In this document: piece after piece, positions 1 to 9,372 of the stretch | Layout: the number at the start of each line of letters is the position of its first letter | Numbering within the stretch: position 1 is the first letter of the stretch | Notes under the pieces: model-generated | Database searches by the model: none | What the model was told of the DNA's origin: nothing | The model's input: the letters and a program-made list of their open reading frames with translations, nothing else | Assembly: GCA_002731665.1 (NCBI GenBank) | Contig: PCCJ01000017.1 | Coordinates: 1 to 31,540, forward strand | Direction of reading: 5' to 3' | DNA: 31,540 nucleotides | From: Actinomycetota bacterium | GTDB taxonomy: Bacteria; Actinomycetota; Acidimicrobiia; Acidimicrobiales; Poriferisodaliceae | Position numbers and translations under genes: made by a program

Positions 1-231
1 CTCACTGCGTGCTATCAATGCCCCGGTTCGGCCTGTTTGCTTTCCGGTAAAGTCATCTTTACCGTCTGGCGTGGCCTCAATGAACGGTTGCAGTTCATCC
101 AGGACCCGAGACTTTAAATCATCTTTCATAAGATTAAGAATTATGCAAGCGCCATTCTCTCTGAGAGCCTTAAGGATCTCATCATGTTCAGCCTCGGCCT
201 CAAAATAAATTAGTTCCCCCATAGTGTCCAT
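1..231 (-). CDS. Phytanoyl-CoA dioxygenase (PhyH) family protein, N-terminal part only
   Basis: The gene is cut by the left edge; 77 codons are visible. Reading the minus strand from ATG at 231 (a second in-frame ATG is at 222) gives a peptide with the pattern typical of PhyH-family N-termini: a short helix, a GACIILNLM strand where the family has G-(Y/F)-hydrophobic-x-hydrophobic, then LQPFIEATPDGKDDFTG followed by RTGALIARS. Members are Fe(II)/2-oxoglutarate hydroxylases of small lipophilic or acyl substrates. The HxD iron ligands lie beyond the window, so catalysis cannot be checked. It lies 169 bases downstream of argG on the same strand with no clear ribosome site. A second PhyH gene is at 13041. 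The family call is fairly secure; the substrate is unknown. Confidence 0.72.
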   Translation of the reverse strand, partial: MDTMGELIYFEAEAEHDEILKALRENGACIILNLMKDDLKSRVLDELQPFIEATPDGKDDFTGKQTGRTGALIARSE

Positions 232-400
232 AAGATTACACCCAGTAATTAACCGTTGTGGAAATCTTTAGCTCTTCAGGTGATGCCTCTAGTCCATTCG
301 AATACAGAAAGTCCGAAAATATTAAAAGCTACTTTTCAAAATCCATAACTTTTCCTTATGCCAAACCATCATTGACCAGAAACAGTCATTTTTAGTTTTA

Positions 401-1738
<1,338 letters not shown>

Positions 1739-1822
1739 TTAAAGCTACGGGATATAAGATGCTCACCCTTTCCTTATTACACAGTTATTGAGATCTAGAA
1801 TAGAAATGACTGGAATATTAGT

Positions 1823-1828
1823 GGGGGA
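1823..1828 (+). promoter_or_regulatory. Ribosome binding site that decides the M20 deacylase start
   Basis: GGGGGA lies seven bases before the ATG at 1836. The in-frame TTG at 1788 and ATG at 1806 have no comparable site. Starting at 1836 also places the protein's first residue where M20 homologues usually begin, just ahead of the LSELVQIPSVNP helix. Confidence 0.5.
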
Positions 1829-1835
1829 TCATCAT

Positions 1836-2984
1836 ATGTTTAACGCGTCACAACTAGCCGAACGCCTATCAGAACTAGTGCAAATTCCGAGTGTCAATCC
1901 CTTGCAAGCAGGCCCTAAGTCCGGAGACAACGGAGAACGGGAAATTTCGGAGTGGATGGCCAACCGTTGTGAAGACCTCGGAGCGACAGTAGCTACTGAA
2001 GATATTCTCGATGGGCGCCACAACGTCTACGCCCGCTTTGAAGGCACCAGCGACCGTTCACTAACTATCGATGTTCATCTTGACACCGTTGGAGTTGAAC
2101 ACATGTCAGGAGATCCCTTCGACGGGAGAATTGAAGACAGTAGGGTCTACGGGCGGGGCTCTGTCGACACCAAGGCAACTCTTGCTATAGCTCTAGCAAT
2201 AATTGAGGAAATGAAAGAACAAGGAAACAAACCGAAGCCCACTATAAATCTTGTTGGCACAATCTCTGAAGAAATGGGTGGGCTAATTGGCGCTGTCGGT
2301 TACCGCGACTGGCTCCTCAGTCGCCACGAACACATTGACCAAATAATTGTCGCAGAACCGACCATGTGCTCTCCTGTTTATGGACACAAAGGCGGAGTTG
2401 GCCTTGACATTACTGTCCTTGGGCACGCTGCGCACTCATCTAAACCGCATTTGGGGAAGAACGCAATTAGCGCTGCAGCTCGTATCGTCACCGCAATTGA
2501 TGCCGAGCAAGCCAGACTACAAAAACTCAGACCTTCGACGGCAGTCGGAAACGGGTCTGTCTCCGTTACTGAGATTGAGGGTGGTCTTGCCCGAAACATA
2601 ATCCCGGACCGGTGCTTTCTTTATGTTGGCCGTCGGACCTCACCTGGTGAGGATCCGGCAGAGATCCAGACACATTTAGAGGCATTAATTAGGAGTAATG
2701 CTGTACCTCTGGACGTACAAATTGAGAATACCTACGGAACCGGAAGTCCTGCTTTCTATCAAGACCCTTCAAGTGATTTAGTGACAGCTCTTTCGGATAT
2801 AGCTGGCACCAGCCCCGATACCGCAGACTACGGATCAAATGCATTGCGTTATCCTGAAATCGCAACCGAGGTTGTCGTTTTTGGTCCGGGGTCTATCGAT
2901 CAAGCTCACCAAGCCGTTGAATGGATTGATCTCGACCAGCTGGATCTCGCTGCTTCTATTTACCGGAAATTTTTCAATTCGTGA
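1836..2984 (+). CDS. M20-family metallo-deacylase (ArgE/DapE/CPG2-like)
   Basis: This is a zinc-dependent amidohydrolase that removes an acyl group from an amino acid. Members include acetylornithine deacetylase, succinyl-diaminopimelate desuccinylase and carboxypeptidase G2. From the 1836 start (382 residues) the hallmarks are in place: IPSVNP near residue 17, His81-x-Asp83 (VHLDT), the bridging Asp111 (GRGSVDTK), and the catalytic/metal Glu pair 145-146 (SEEMGG). A dimerisation-domain segment follows (GHAAHSS and beyond). It is head-to-head with argG, which makes an N-acetylornithine-type substrate attractive, but the sequence alone does not separate ArgE from DapE or a peptidase. Its 3' end overlaps deoD by 11 bases, tail to tail. 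An upstream in-frame TTG (1788) would add 16 residues and is judged less likely. Confidence 0.88.
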   Translation: MFNASQLAERLSELVQIPSVNPLQAGPKSGDNGEREISEWMANRCEDLGATVATEDILDGRHNVYARFEGTSDRSLTIDVHLDTVGVEHMSGDPFDGRIEDSRVYGRGSVDTKATLAIALAIIEEMKEQGNKPKPTINLVGTISEEMGGLIGAVGYRDWLLSRHEHIDQIIVAEPTMCSPVYGHKGGVGLDITVLGHAAHSSKPHLGKNAISAAARIVTAIDAEQARLQKLRPSTAVGNGSVSVTEIEGGLARNIIPDRCFLYVGRRTSPGEDPAEIQTHLEALIRSNAVPLDVQIENTYGTGSPAFYQDPSSDLVTALSDIAGTSPDTADYGSNALRYPEIATEVVVFGPGSIDQAHQAVEWIDLDQLDLAASIYRKFFNS

Positions 2985-3699
2985 ACAAGCTAACTTCATT
3001 CACTATCTTCAAAGCGTAATCAATCATTTCATTGAGGCTACTTTGTCGCTCATCAGTGGAAAGTGATTCACCAGTTGCAAGCTGGTCTGTGAGTGTTAGC
3101 AAAGAAAGAGCACCCCGTTTTTCTAGTTGCCCTATTGCATAGAGCGCAGCGCATTCCATCTCGACAGCTACCACCCCAGCAGCATGCATCTCCGTCGTCA
3201 GATTCTCATTTGGCTCATAAAAAATATCGGTGGTAAACACCTGACCTCTCACAACTTCTATCTTTTCGTCTTCGGCTACTTTAGTGCTAGCCTCAAGCAA
3301 CTCAAATGATGGCAACAGAATCGAATCAGCGGCAGGGTCCAACAGACTAGGCATAGAGCTGCTAGTGAAACAGGAATCAGCAACGACCAGTGACCGAAGA
3401 GGAAGGTCAGTGGAAAAAGATCCCGCTGTGCCGATTCTGATTATGTTCTGAACTTGGTAGTGACGGTAAAGTTCAGTTACGTATATCGCAGCCGAAGGCA
3501 TTCCCATACCCGATGCCATTACCGATACTGGAATTTCTTTATACATTCCTGTGTACCCGGTCACGTTTCTAACGTTTGTGATTTGTTTTACTTCTGACAA
3601 AAAATTAGTAGCTATATAGGTCGCTCTAAGTGGATCGCCAGGCATGAGAACCGTGGAAGCGAAATCTCCCTGAGCGGCGGAAATATGTGGAGTTGACAA
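2974..3699 (-). CDS. deoD: Purine nucleoside phosphorylase, DeoD type
   Basis: It phosphorolyses purine (deoxy)nucleosides to free base and (deoxy)ribose-1-phosphate. The 241-residue length matches the hexameric bacterial enzyme. Visible motifs are His5, the phosphate-binding GDPLRA (21-26), RIGTAGS (88-94), the sugar-binding VEMECAALY (Glu180-Met181-Glu182) and the catalytic Asp205 in the TDQLATG loop. The start codon is TTG, only one base after the stop of ahcY, so the two are almost certainly co-translated. AhcY releases a nucleoside that this enzyme can remove, pulling the reversible hydrolysis forward. DeoD-type enzymes accept both adenosine and inosine, which matters given the unusual AhcY beside it. 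Confidence 0.94.
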   Translation of the reverse strand: MSTPHISAAQGDFASTVLMPGDPLRATYIATNFLSEVKQITNVRNVTGYTGMYKEIPVSVMASGMGMPSAAIYVTELYRHYQVQNIIRIGTAGSFSTDLPLRSLVVADSCFTSSSMPSLLDPAADSILLPSFELLEASTKVAEDEKIEVVRGQVFTTDIFYEPNENLTTEMHAAGVVAVEMECAALYAIGQLEKRGALSLLTLTDQLATGESLSTDERQSSLNEMIDYALKIVNEVSLFTN

Positions 3700-3700
3700 G

Positions 3701-4957
3701 TTAATCTATCTTTCCGAACATCAGTTCGATGTTCTCAGTTTGCTCTGCAGAAACTTCGTCCAACATCACTCCTTGAGCCGCCAACGCAGCTGCTGCTATC
3801 TCGTTGTCTAGGTTAGAAGCAATGACAGTAACACCAGGCACCAAGTTTCCCTTAGCTAATTCATGACACCCAACACCTTGAACGGCAAATGACAAGTCCA
3901 TTATTTCTATCGGGTGTCCTAGCCCTCCAGCGATATTCACTAGTGCCCCGTTGGCCAGCACATAAAGGTGACCTATCCCCCTCATTTCGTAGCGGTCTAT
4001 TCCTTCTCGTACTTCTGAAATCATCTCACTTTCATTTTTTAACCAATCCACATCAATCTCTAAATCATGATGACCGGCATTTGCCAAAATCGCGCCTTCC
4101 TTCATCATCTCAAAGTGCTTTGCTCCTACGGCTTTGATCCCACCAGTCGCAGTCAGCACAAAGTCAGCCGTTGGCAAAGCGTCTGCTGCTGCAGCTACTT
4201 GATGTCCATCCATGACCGCTTCGAGGGCCTTGACCGAGTCAACTTCTATAATCCAAGCAGTTCCGCCAAGAGCTCGCACATGTGTAGCTATTCCCCGACC
4301 AACCCATCCGTAACCAAAGATCGCCACATTTTTACCAGCCATCAACATGTTAGTTAAATTCAAAATGGCTTGTACTGTCGATTGGCCAGTTCCGTATCGG
4401 TTATCGAAAAGGTGTTTACATTTTGCGTCATTGGCTGCCAGAACGGGAAAACTTACTCGACCTAACGCTTGGAGTTGTCTAAGTCGGGCAACTCCCGTCG
4501 TGGTTTGTTCAGTAACGCCTGAGATGCCGTGATCTGCACCTGCATTCACTATTCGTAAAGTGAGCTCAGCTCCATCATCTATTATTAATTCTGGTTTACG
4601 TGAAGCCACTACATCAAGATCAGATTCCCAAATGCTGTAACCACTATTTCGAGAAGAATGAACTTCAATTCCTCGAGCCACTAAAGCCGCAGCAATTTCG
4701 TCGCGCGTTGAATGTGGATTACTACCTGCAACCACTACATCGGCTCCAGCATCAGCTAAAACCGTTGCTAGAAGTGCGGTCTTCGCTTCGAGGTGAACCA
4801 CCACAGCGACCTTTCGACCTTCTAACGATCCATCGCTTAACCTGTCACGCAAATAACCATCTACCAGTGGCGAATGAGCACGCGCCCAACTAATAGCTTG
4901 CTCTCCCAAAGGCGCGAGTCCAATGTCAGCTATCCGAGAGTTTTTTTCAGAGTCCAT
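3701..4957 (-). CDS. ahcY: Adenosylhomocysteinase, short archaeal-type; possibly S-inosylhomocysteine hydrolase
   Basis: This NAD-dependent enzyme splits S-adenosylhomocysteine, the by-product of methylation, to homocysteine and a nucleoside. The 418-residue protein has catalytic His55, Lys181, Asp185 and Asn186 (ANDAKCKHLFDN), DDGAELT near 127, an NAD-binding GYGWVGRG (215-222), and later NAGHHDLEID and GGLGHP. It lacks the KPxxYRY C-terminal tail of common bacterial and animal enzymes. Residues 57 and 59, Thr and Glu in the human enzyme where they contact the adenine amino group, are Glu and Lys here, as in archaeal/Thermotoga-type proteins. The usual EETTTG is EQTTTG (Gln151). These changes leave open a preference for S-inosylhomocysteine. 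The ATG at 4957 is preferred over GTG at 4960. It is followed directly by deoD. Confidence 0.93.
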   Translation of the reverse strand: MDSEKNSRIADIGLAPLGEQAISWARAHSPLVDGYLRDRLSDGSLEGRKVAVVVHLEAKTALLATVLADAGADVVVAGSNPHSTRDEIAAALVARGIEVHSSRNSGYSIWESDLDVVASRKPELIIDDGAELTLRIVNAGADHGISGVTEQTTTGVARLRQLQALGRVSFPVLAANDAKCKHLFDNRYGTGQSTVQAILNLTNMLMAGKNVAIFGYGWVGRGIATHVRALGGTAWIIEVDSVKALEAVMDGHQVAAAADALPTADFVLTATGGIKAVGAKHFEMMKEGAILANAGHHDLEIDVDWLKNESEMISEVREGIDRYEMRGIGHLYVLANGALVNIAGGLGHPIEIMDLSFAVQGVGCHELAKGNLVPGVTVIASNLDNEIAAAALAAQGVMLDEVSAEQTENIELMFGKID

Positions 4958-5122
4958 CACCCAACGAGTTTGACATGCCTAACGAGAAGTTCGCGTCTCT
5001 ATTCTCGATTACTAAGTCTTAACTCTGAGATAGGTGTAGAGCGCACCCGTCAGGGTCCTATCTAATGGTTTAAAGCGCAAGATCTCAGTGCGCTGAGCAA
5101 CTGTAGATATTATGATCATCAC

Positions 5123-5980
5123 ATGACTCATTTCGGTATCAATATGTTCCCCACTGACAAAGCTATCAACCCGATGACTCTGGCCACAGAAGTCGAAGAT
5201 AGGGGCTTCGAGTCGTTATGGTTTCCAGAACACAGTCACATTCCCACCAGTAGAGAATCGCCATGGGGCCTTAATCCAAAGGCGCCACCCCTTCCGGAAG
5301 AATACTGGCGTACGCATGATCAATTCATTGCGTTAGGAATGGCCGGAGCGGTTACTAGCAAAATTAAGTTGGGAACTGGTATCACACTCGTGCCTCAAAG
5401 AGATCCCATCTGGCTTGCTAAAAGTGTGGCCACCGTGGATGCTTTGACTGATGGTCGCTTCCTATTCGGAATTGGTTACGGGTGGAACAAAGAAGAGTTA
5501 CATCATCATGGCGTTCAGTTCACGGAACGAAGAGCCGTAATGCGAGAGAACGTTCTGGCGATGAAAGAGCTATGGATGAAGGACGAAGCTGAGTATCACG
5601 GCGAACACGTCGATTTCAGCTCAAGTTGGCAGTGGCCAAAGCCAACACAAAAACCTCACCCGCCGATCATTCTGGGTGGAGCCGCAGGACCGAAAACGAT
5701 GGCGGACATTATTGAGTATTGCGATGGCTTTATGCCAATCAGTGGAAGATACGATTTCGCTGAGCAAATCACGACGCTCAAACAAATGGCTTCAGACGCT
5801 GGACGTGACCCTGAATCATTCGAGTTTGGACAATTTGGCACGCCTCCTAAGGCAGAAGTAGTCGATTCATTAATTGAAGCTGGCATTCATCGCATTGTTT
5901 TCACTGTCCCGCCTGCCGAAGCTGACACAGTCATTCCTAAGCTTGACAAATTATCGGAGTTTAAAGATCAGTACAGTTAG
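5123..5980 (+). CDS. LLM-class F420-dependent oxidoreductase (Rv2161c-like)
   Basis: This is a luciferase-fold (TIM-barrel) oxidoreductase of the group that generally binds F420 rather than FMN. The 285 residues show family landmarks in order: the N-terminal FGINMFPTD strand, GFESLWFPEHSHIP (about 29-42), SKIKLGTGI, VATVDALTDGRFLFGIGYGW (110-130), HHHGVQFTERR, and HPPIILGGAAG (174-185). The length and the GWN-E-L arrangement fit the TIGR03619-type subfamily common in actinobacteria. The substrate is unknown. The ATG has no Shine-Dalgarno site, but a TATTAT hexamer sits about ten bases upstream (5108-5113), so a leaderless transcript is possible. It stands alone on the + strand, divergent from ahcY and 203 bases before the FAD monooxygenase. 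Confidence 0.85.
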   Translation: MTHFGINMFPTDKAINPMTLATEVEDRGFESLWFPEHSHIPTSRESPWGLNPKAPPLPEEYWRTHDQFIALGMAGAVTSKIKLGTGITLVPQRDPIWLAKSVATVDALTDGRFLFGIGYGWNKEELHHHGVQFTERRAVMRENVLAMKELWMKDEAEYHGEHVDFSSSWQWPKPTQKPHPPIILGGAAGPKTMADIIEYCDGFMPISGRYDFAEQITTLKQMASDAGRDPESFEFGQFGTPPKAEVVDSLIEAGIHRIVFTVPPAEADTVIPKLDKLSEFKDQYS

Positions 5981-6183
5981 ATAAGAGTATCGATCGGTTT
6001 CTAAGGCTATTTGTGATTTGCTGATCAGCCTTAAAGTGAGAGCACAAAATCAATAACAGTTAATCTCCGGCTAGTTAAGTGCAAAATGATGCGCATTGCT
6101 CTAGCGTCAATCGTGATGTCACGAAACACCAGCGAAGCGACTATTTTTTTTTACTCCGCCAATATTGAGCTTTATTCGCAGTT

Positions 6184-7437
6184 ATGACAGTTCTCGTTGC
6201 CGGCGGCGGCATAGCTGGAATAGCAATGGCACTTACTTGTCATCAAATAGGTGTTCCGGTCAAAGTATTTGAGTCCGCAAATCAGATATTGCCCCTCGGA
6301 GTTGGAATCAATCTCCAGCCCAATGCTGTTCGAGAGTTATACGATCTCGGTTTATCCGCGTCTTTAAATCAGATAGGAATACAGACTAGAGAATGGGCAT
6401 TAGTCGGTCGCAATGGAAATGATATCTGGGCAGAACCTCGTGGTCTCTTAGCTGGTTACGACTGGCCGCAATATTCGGTCCACAGAGGCAAGCTGCAAAT
6501 GATGATGTATCGCGCAGCGCTAAAGAGGTTGGGACCCAACGCAATAATTACTGATAGTCGCGCAATTGATTATGACCAGTCCAAAAATAGCGTCACCCTT
6601 CGCACAATAAACAAGTCGGGCGCAGAGCAAACGCATGAAGGCGCAATATTAATTGGCGCAGATGGCATTAATAGTGTCGTTCGAAAGAAAATGCACCCAG
6701 ATGAAGGAAGTCCAATTTGGGGAGGTGCTGTAATGTGGCGCGGTCTTTCACAAGCAAAACCAATTAGAACAGGGGCATCATTTACTTTGGTTGGAAAACT
6801 AGAACAACGGTTCGTTTCCTACCCAATCAGTAGACCCGACCCGATCACTGGACTATCAGATATTAATTGGATAGCAGAACTAACCTATAATGTGAAAACC
6901 AATCGACCCGGTGGTGATTGGAATAAACAAGTTCCTGCAGCAAAATTTAAAGATGCGTTTATCGACTGGGATTTTGATTGGCAAAATATTCCGGATCTCG
7001 TCGACTCCGCAAAGGAAATTTATGAGTATCCAATGATAGATCGCGACCCCATCGACATGTGGGTCGATAAACGAGTTGGCCTTGTGGGAGATGCAGCACA
7101 TGCTATGTACCCAGTTGGCTCAAACGGCGCTAGTCAGGCAATCATCGACACAAGAGTCTTAGGCGCTAAATTTTTAGAATATGGAGCCAACAATAACGCT
7201 CTAGCAGCCTACGAAGAGCAATTACTTGACCCAATTAACGAGTTGGTACTCAGGAATCGCGGTGCGGGGCCAATCGGAATTCTAGGAATCATAGAGGAGC
7301 GATGTGGAGGTGTCTTTGATGACATCGACAACGTTATGCCACGCTCAGAGATAGAGGAGTACATGAGCCGCTACAAGGCCGCCGCAGGTTTCGCTAAAGA
7401 CCAGCTGAACGGCTCCGCACAAACAATTACCATCTAG
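6184..7437 (+). CDS. FAD-dependent aromatic hydroxylase, PhzS-like
   Basis: This is a class A flavoprotein monooxygenase, which uses NAD(P)H and O2 to hydroxylate or oxidatively decarboxylate ring compounds. The 417-residue protein carries the Rossmann GGGIAG (7-12) ending in Glu30, GINLQPNAVREL (about 41-52), the QYSVHRGKLQ segment (about 98-107) that resembles PhzS (5-methylphenazine-1-carboxylate 1-monooxygenase), the IGADGINSVVR 'DG' motif near 158, and the second FAD motif LVGDAAHAMYPVGSNG near 300. No membrane segment is visible, so it is probably cytosolic. There is no convincing ribosome site. Phenazine production is not implied, because none of the other phz genes is present. Similar enzymes act on salicylate-like and other hydroxylated aromatics. 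Confidence 0.87.
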   Translation: MTVLVAGGGIAGIAMALTCHQIGVPVKVFESANQILPLGVGINLQPNAVRELYDLGLSASLNQIGIQTREWALVGRNGNDIWAEPRGLLAGYDWPQYSVHRGKLQMMMYRAALKRLGPNAIITDSRAIDYDQSKNSVTLRTINKSGAEQTHEGAILIGADGINSVVRKKMHPDEGSPIWGGAVMWRGLSQAKPIRTGASFTLVGKLEQRFVSYPISRPDPITGLSDINWIAELTYNVKTNRPGGDWNKQVPAAKFKDAFIDWDFDWQNIPDLVDSAKEIYEYPMIDRDPIDMWVDKRVGLVGDAAHAMYPVGSNGASQAIIDTRVLGAKFLEYGANNNALAAYEEQLLDPINELVLRNRGAGPIGILGIIEERCGGVFDDIDNVMPRSEIEEYMSRYKAAAGFAKDQLNGSAQTITI

Positions 7438-7467
7438 TTAGGAAAACTTACAAGACTAAGAATTTTG

Positions 7468-7911
7468 TCAGTTACGCGCTTCGGAAATAAATACTGGAAT
7501 CTCGCGATCAGTTTTTTGCTTGTACTCCTTATACGGAGGAAAAATAGATTCCGAAAGTTCCCACCATTCCTCTCTTTCTGCGCCCGTCACTAAGCGGACC
7601 ACTGTTTCATACGGTTCTGGTCCATCTTGAAGAAGAATATTCGGGTTTGCAATGAGGTTGTGGTACCAACCAGGTTGTTCAGGAGCCCCACCCTTAGAAG
7701 CTATGATTGCATACTCGCCTTCACGCTCAACTCTCATGAGTGGCACTTTGCGAACTAAACCGCTTTTGTGACCAATAGTAGTAATAATGATGATGGGCAT
7801 CCCAGTGTCACGCAGCGTGGCCCCTTTAGCGCCATTGGAGCCCTCGTAAGCCTCAACCTGTTCCGCAACCCAATCCCAAGTAGAAGCACCGTATTCACCG
7901 TCAAAAGTCAT
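7468..7911 (-). CDS. F420H2-dependent nitroreductase/quinone reductase family protein (Ddn-like)
   Basis: This is a small split-barrel protein (147 residues) of the FDOR-A/Ddn family (old name DUF385), which uses reduced F420 to reduce quinones, nitroaromatics or other electrophiles. Diagnostic stretches are IITTIGHKSGLVRKVPLMRV (about 46-65), YAIIASKGGAPEQPGWYHNL (about 71-90) and NPNILLQDG. The GxKSGxxRxxPL and SxGGxxxxPxWYxNL patterns are family signatures. It is the last gene of a minus-strand set (crotonase, CMD-like protein, then this gene), 40 bases after the CMD-like gene, and ends 30 bases from the convergent FAD monooxygenase. Together with the LLM genes it suggests that the host makes coenzyme F420. 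Confidence 0.88.
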   Translation of the reverse strand: MTFDGEYGASTWDWVAEQVEAYEGSNGAKGATLRDTGMPIIIITTIGHKSGLVRKVPLMRVEREGEYAIIASKGGAPEQPGWYHNLIANPNILLQDGPEPYETVVRLVTGAEREEWWELSESIFPPYKEYKQKTDREIPVFISEARN

Positions 7912-7951
7912 AGAGCAATCTTAGATCAACTTTTATGACTTTGCTCATGCC

Positions 7952-8521
7952 CTATATTTCTTCCGGCCATCTATCGACCATTGCATCAGCTAGACCAACC
8001 TGAAAGGCATTCAAGGTAAGCGAAACAAGACAGTAGTATCCGATGGTACTAACCAATTCAACCAGACCTTTTGACCCTATAAGACCTAGCATCGTCCCGT
8101 AGGTGGAGTCACTTACTCGAGTGCTCTGAAGGAGCTCTTCAGTGAACTTCTGAGTGATCATCAACTCTCGCTTCCAGTTAGGTCGACCTCCTTCAGCTAA
8201 CACATCTAGATAGCTTGAATCAATACCCTCCGAAATTGCGATCGCTGCATGCGCTTCAAACTCAAATTTAGACTTAAAGTGCACACCAACGCAGCAGATC
8301 GCTACTTCCCGCATCTGAGGATCAAGCTCTGTGGCGAAACGCACTTGCGCACCAAGTTCCACCGCCTTCATACCTAAACCAGGCGCGTGCTGCCAAACTC
8401 CGAATGGGCCAGATTTCCAAACATCCGGGCCGAGTCCTTTTCGTGTTCCTACTACTGAATCGCGCAAACTTTTCTGATCAGCACTCAGTAGATCTTCATC
8501 TAAAGGTCCTAAACGACTCAT
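7952..8521 (-). CDS. Carboxymuconolactone decarboxylase (CMD)-like protein
   Basis: This 189-residue all-helical protein belongs to the CMD/AhpD superfamily. Recognition comes from the central block REVAICCVGVHFKSKFEFEAH, equivalent to the RElxIL-x-EwexHa core, and from the later ELVSTIGYYCLVSLTLNAF helix. It lacks the CxxC pair of AhpD, so peroxidase or disulfide activity is unlikely; the two adjacent cysteines (ICC) are not in that arrangement. Members often sit in aromatic or terpenoid degradation clusters with uncertain roles. ATG at 8521 is chosen over TTG at 8524. It begins three bases past the crotonase stop, so translation is probably coupled. The exact reaction is unknown. Confidence 0.8.
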   Translation of the reverse strand: MSRLGPLDEDLLSADQKSLRDSVVGTRKGLGPDVWKSGPFGVWQHAPGLGMKAVELGAQVRFATELDPQMREVAICCVGVHFKSKFEFEAHAAIAISEGIDSSYLDVLAEGGRPNWKRELMITQKFTEELLQSTRVSDSTYGTMLGLIGSKGLVELVSTIGYYCLVSLTLNAFQVGLADAMVDRWPEEI

Positions 8522-8524
8522 CAA

Positions 8525-9286
8525 CTACCTTCCTTTCCATGAAGGCTCTCTGCGCTCAAAAAATGCGGAGGTCCCTTCTTCCCTATCCTCGCTAGCAAAG
8601 ACTATTTTACGAGCAGTCTTTGTTAACCCCCAGGCGTCAGCATCGTTTAAAGCTAGATACGCTTCCATCGCCTTCAAACTTTCCTGAGTGGATGTGGGCG
8701 AATTAGAGACAATCTTGGCTGCAACCTTTAATGCTGCGTCAAGAGCTTGACCCTCAGGTACAAGTTCCGAGATAAGCCCGACCTCTCTGGCTCGACTTGG
8801 TGACAGTTCCTCGCCCGTTAAGATAACCTCCTTAGCCACATGAAGTGGGAGCGAACGCAGAGCTCTAAACAATCCTCCGCTGGTGGGTAGGAGACCTCGC
8901 TTCACTTCCGGCAATCCAAGCCTAAGAGTCTCGGAAGCGACTATTAAGTCACAACAAAACAAGATCTCCATGCCACCCCCAAGGGCCAGACCCTCGGCTG
9001 CAGCTATAAGTGGCTTTGATCTGGTGCGGCGAATCAGACCATACTCTCCACCACGCTGAGTGCTTCCGCTTCCATCTTTCATGTCACTTCCTGCAGAAAA
9101 CATCTCGGGACCGCCGGTAAGAATTCCTACCCATTGACTTGCGTCATCTTCAAAATCACTAATTGCTTTATCTAATGCTTCCGTTAATGCTTCGTTGAAC
9201 GCATTTCGCTTCTCGGTGCGATTCAGCGTAAAAACTGTTATGGCATCAAGTTTTTGAACAAGTACTAAATTTTCTTCTGTTTTCAT
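8525..9286 (-). CDS. Enoyl-CoA hydratase/isomerase (crotonase) family protein
   Basis: These enzymes act on acyl-CoA thioesters, most often hydrating enoyl-CoA in beta-oxidation. The 253-residue protein (from the ATG at 9286) has the N-terminal RTEKRNAFNEAL helix, the oxyanion-hole strand MFSAGSDMKD, and the second crotonase block ALGGGMEILFCCDLI followed by LPEVKRGLLPTSGG. That second block keeps one of the two glutamates of true hydratases, so isomerase or hydrolase activity is also possible. The usual basic C-terminal end is present (FFERREPSWKGR). It leads a minus-strand operon with the CMD-like and Ddn-like genes and is divergent from the MFS transporter. An in-frame TTG at 9301 would put the ribosome site inside the coding region, so it is rejected. 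Confidence 0.88.
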   Translation of the reverse strand: MKTEENLVLVQKLDAITVFTLNRTEKRNAFNEALTEALDKAISDFEDDASQWVGILTGGPEMFSAGSDMKDGSGSTQRGGEYGLIRRTRSKPLIAAAEGLALGGGMEILFCCDLIVASETLRLGLPEVKRGLLPTSGGLFRALRSLPLHVAKEVILTGEELSPSRAREVGLISELVPEGQALDAALKVAAKIVSNSPTSTQESLKAMEAYLALNDADAWGLTKTARKIVFASEDREEGTSAFFERREPSWKGR

Positions 9287-9291
9287 CAAGA

Positions 9292-9298
9292 CCACCTT
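9292..9298 (-). promoter_or_regulatory. Shine-Dalgarno site of the crotonase gene
   Basis: On the minus strand AAGGTGG lies five bases before the ATG at 9286. It is one of the clearest ribosome sites in the window and fixes the start 15 bases inside the longest open frame. Confidence 0.6.
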
Positions 9299-9372
9299 CA
9301 ATTCGAATATTAAAGCTTTACAGAAAATAATAATTACGGGTTACCAGCCCAAATCAGCGTACTCTTGCGGCA

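Noticed and set aside
6002..6033. TAAGGCT/AGCCTTA inverted repeat after the first LLM gene
   Set aside because: It is seven pairs with an 18-base loop and no T-run. It might be a weak terminator but the evidence is too thin.
6112..6153. Terminator made of the CGTGA-TG-TCACG dyad and the run of T at 6145-6153
   Set aside because: The T-run is more than 20 bases past the dyad with unrelated sequence between, and the stem is only five pairs.
6184..7437. Phenazine biosynthesis
   Set aside because: Only a PhzS-like hydroxylase is present. No other phz gene occurs in the window, so the similarity shows fold and chemistry only.
7952..8521. AhpD-type peroxiredoxin reductase to serve AhpC
   Set aside because: The protein belongs to the superfamily but has no CxxC pair, and a full AhpF is present beside AhpC.
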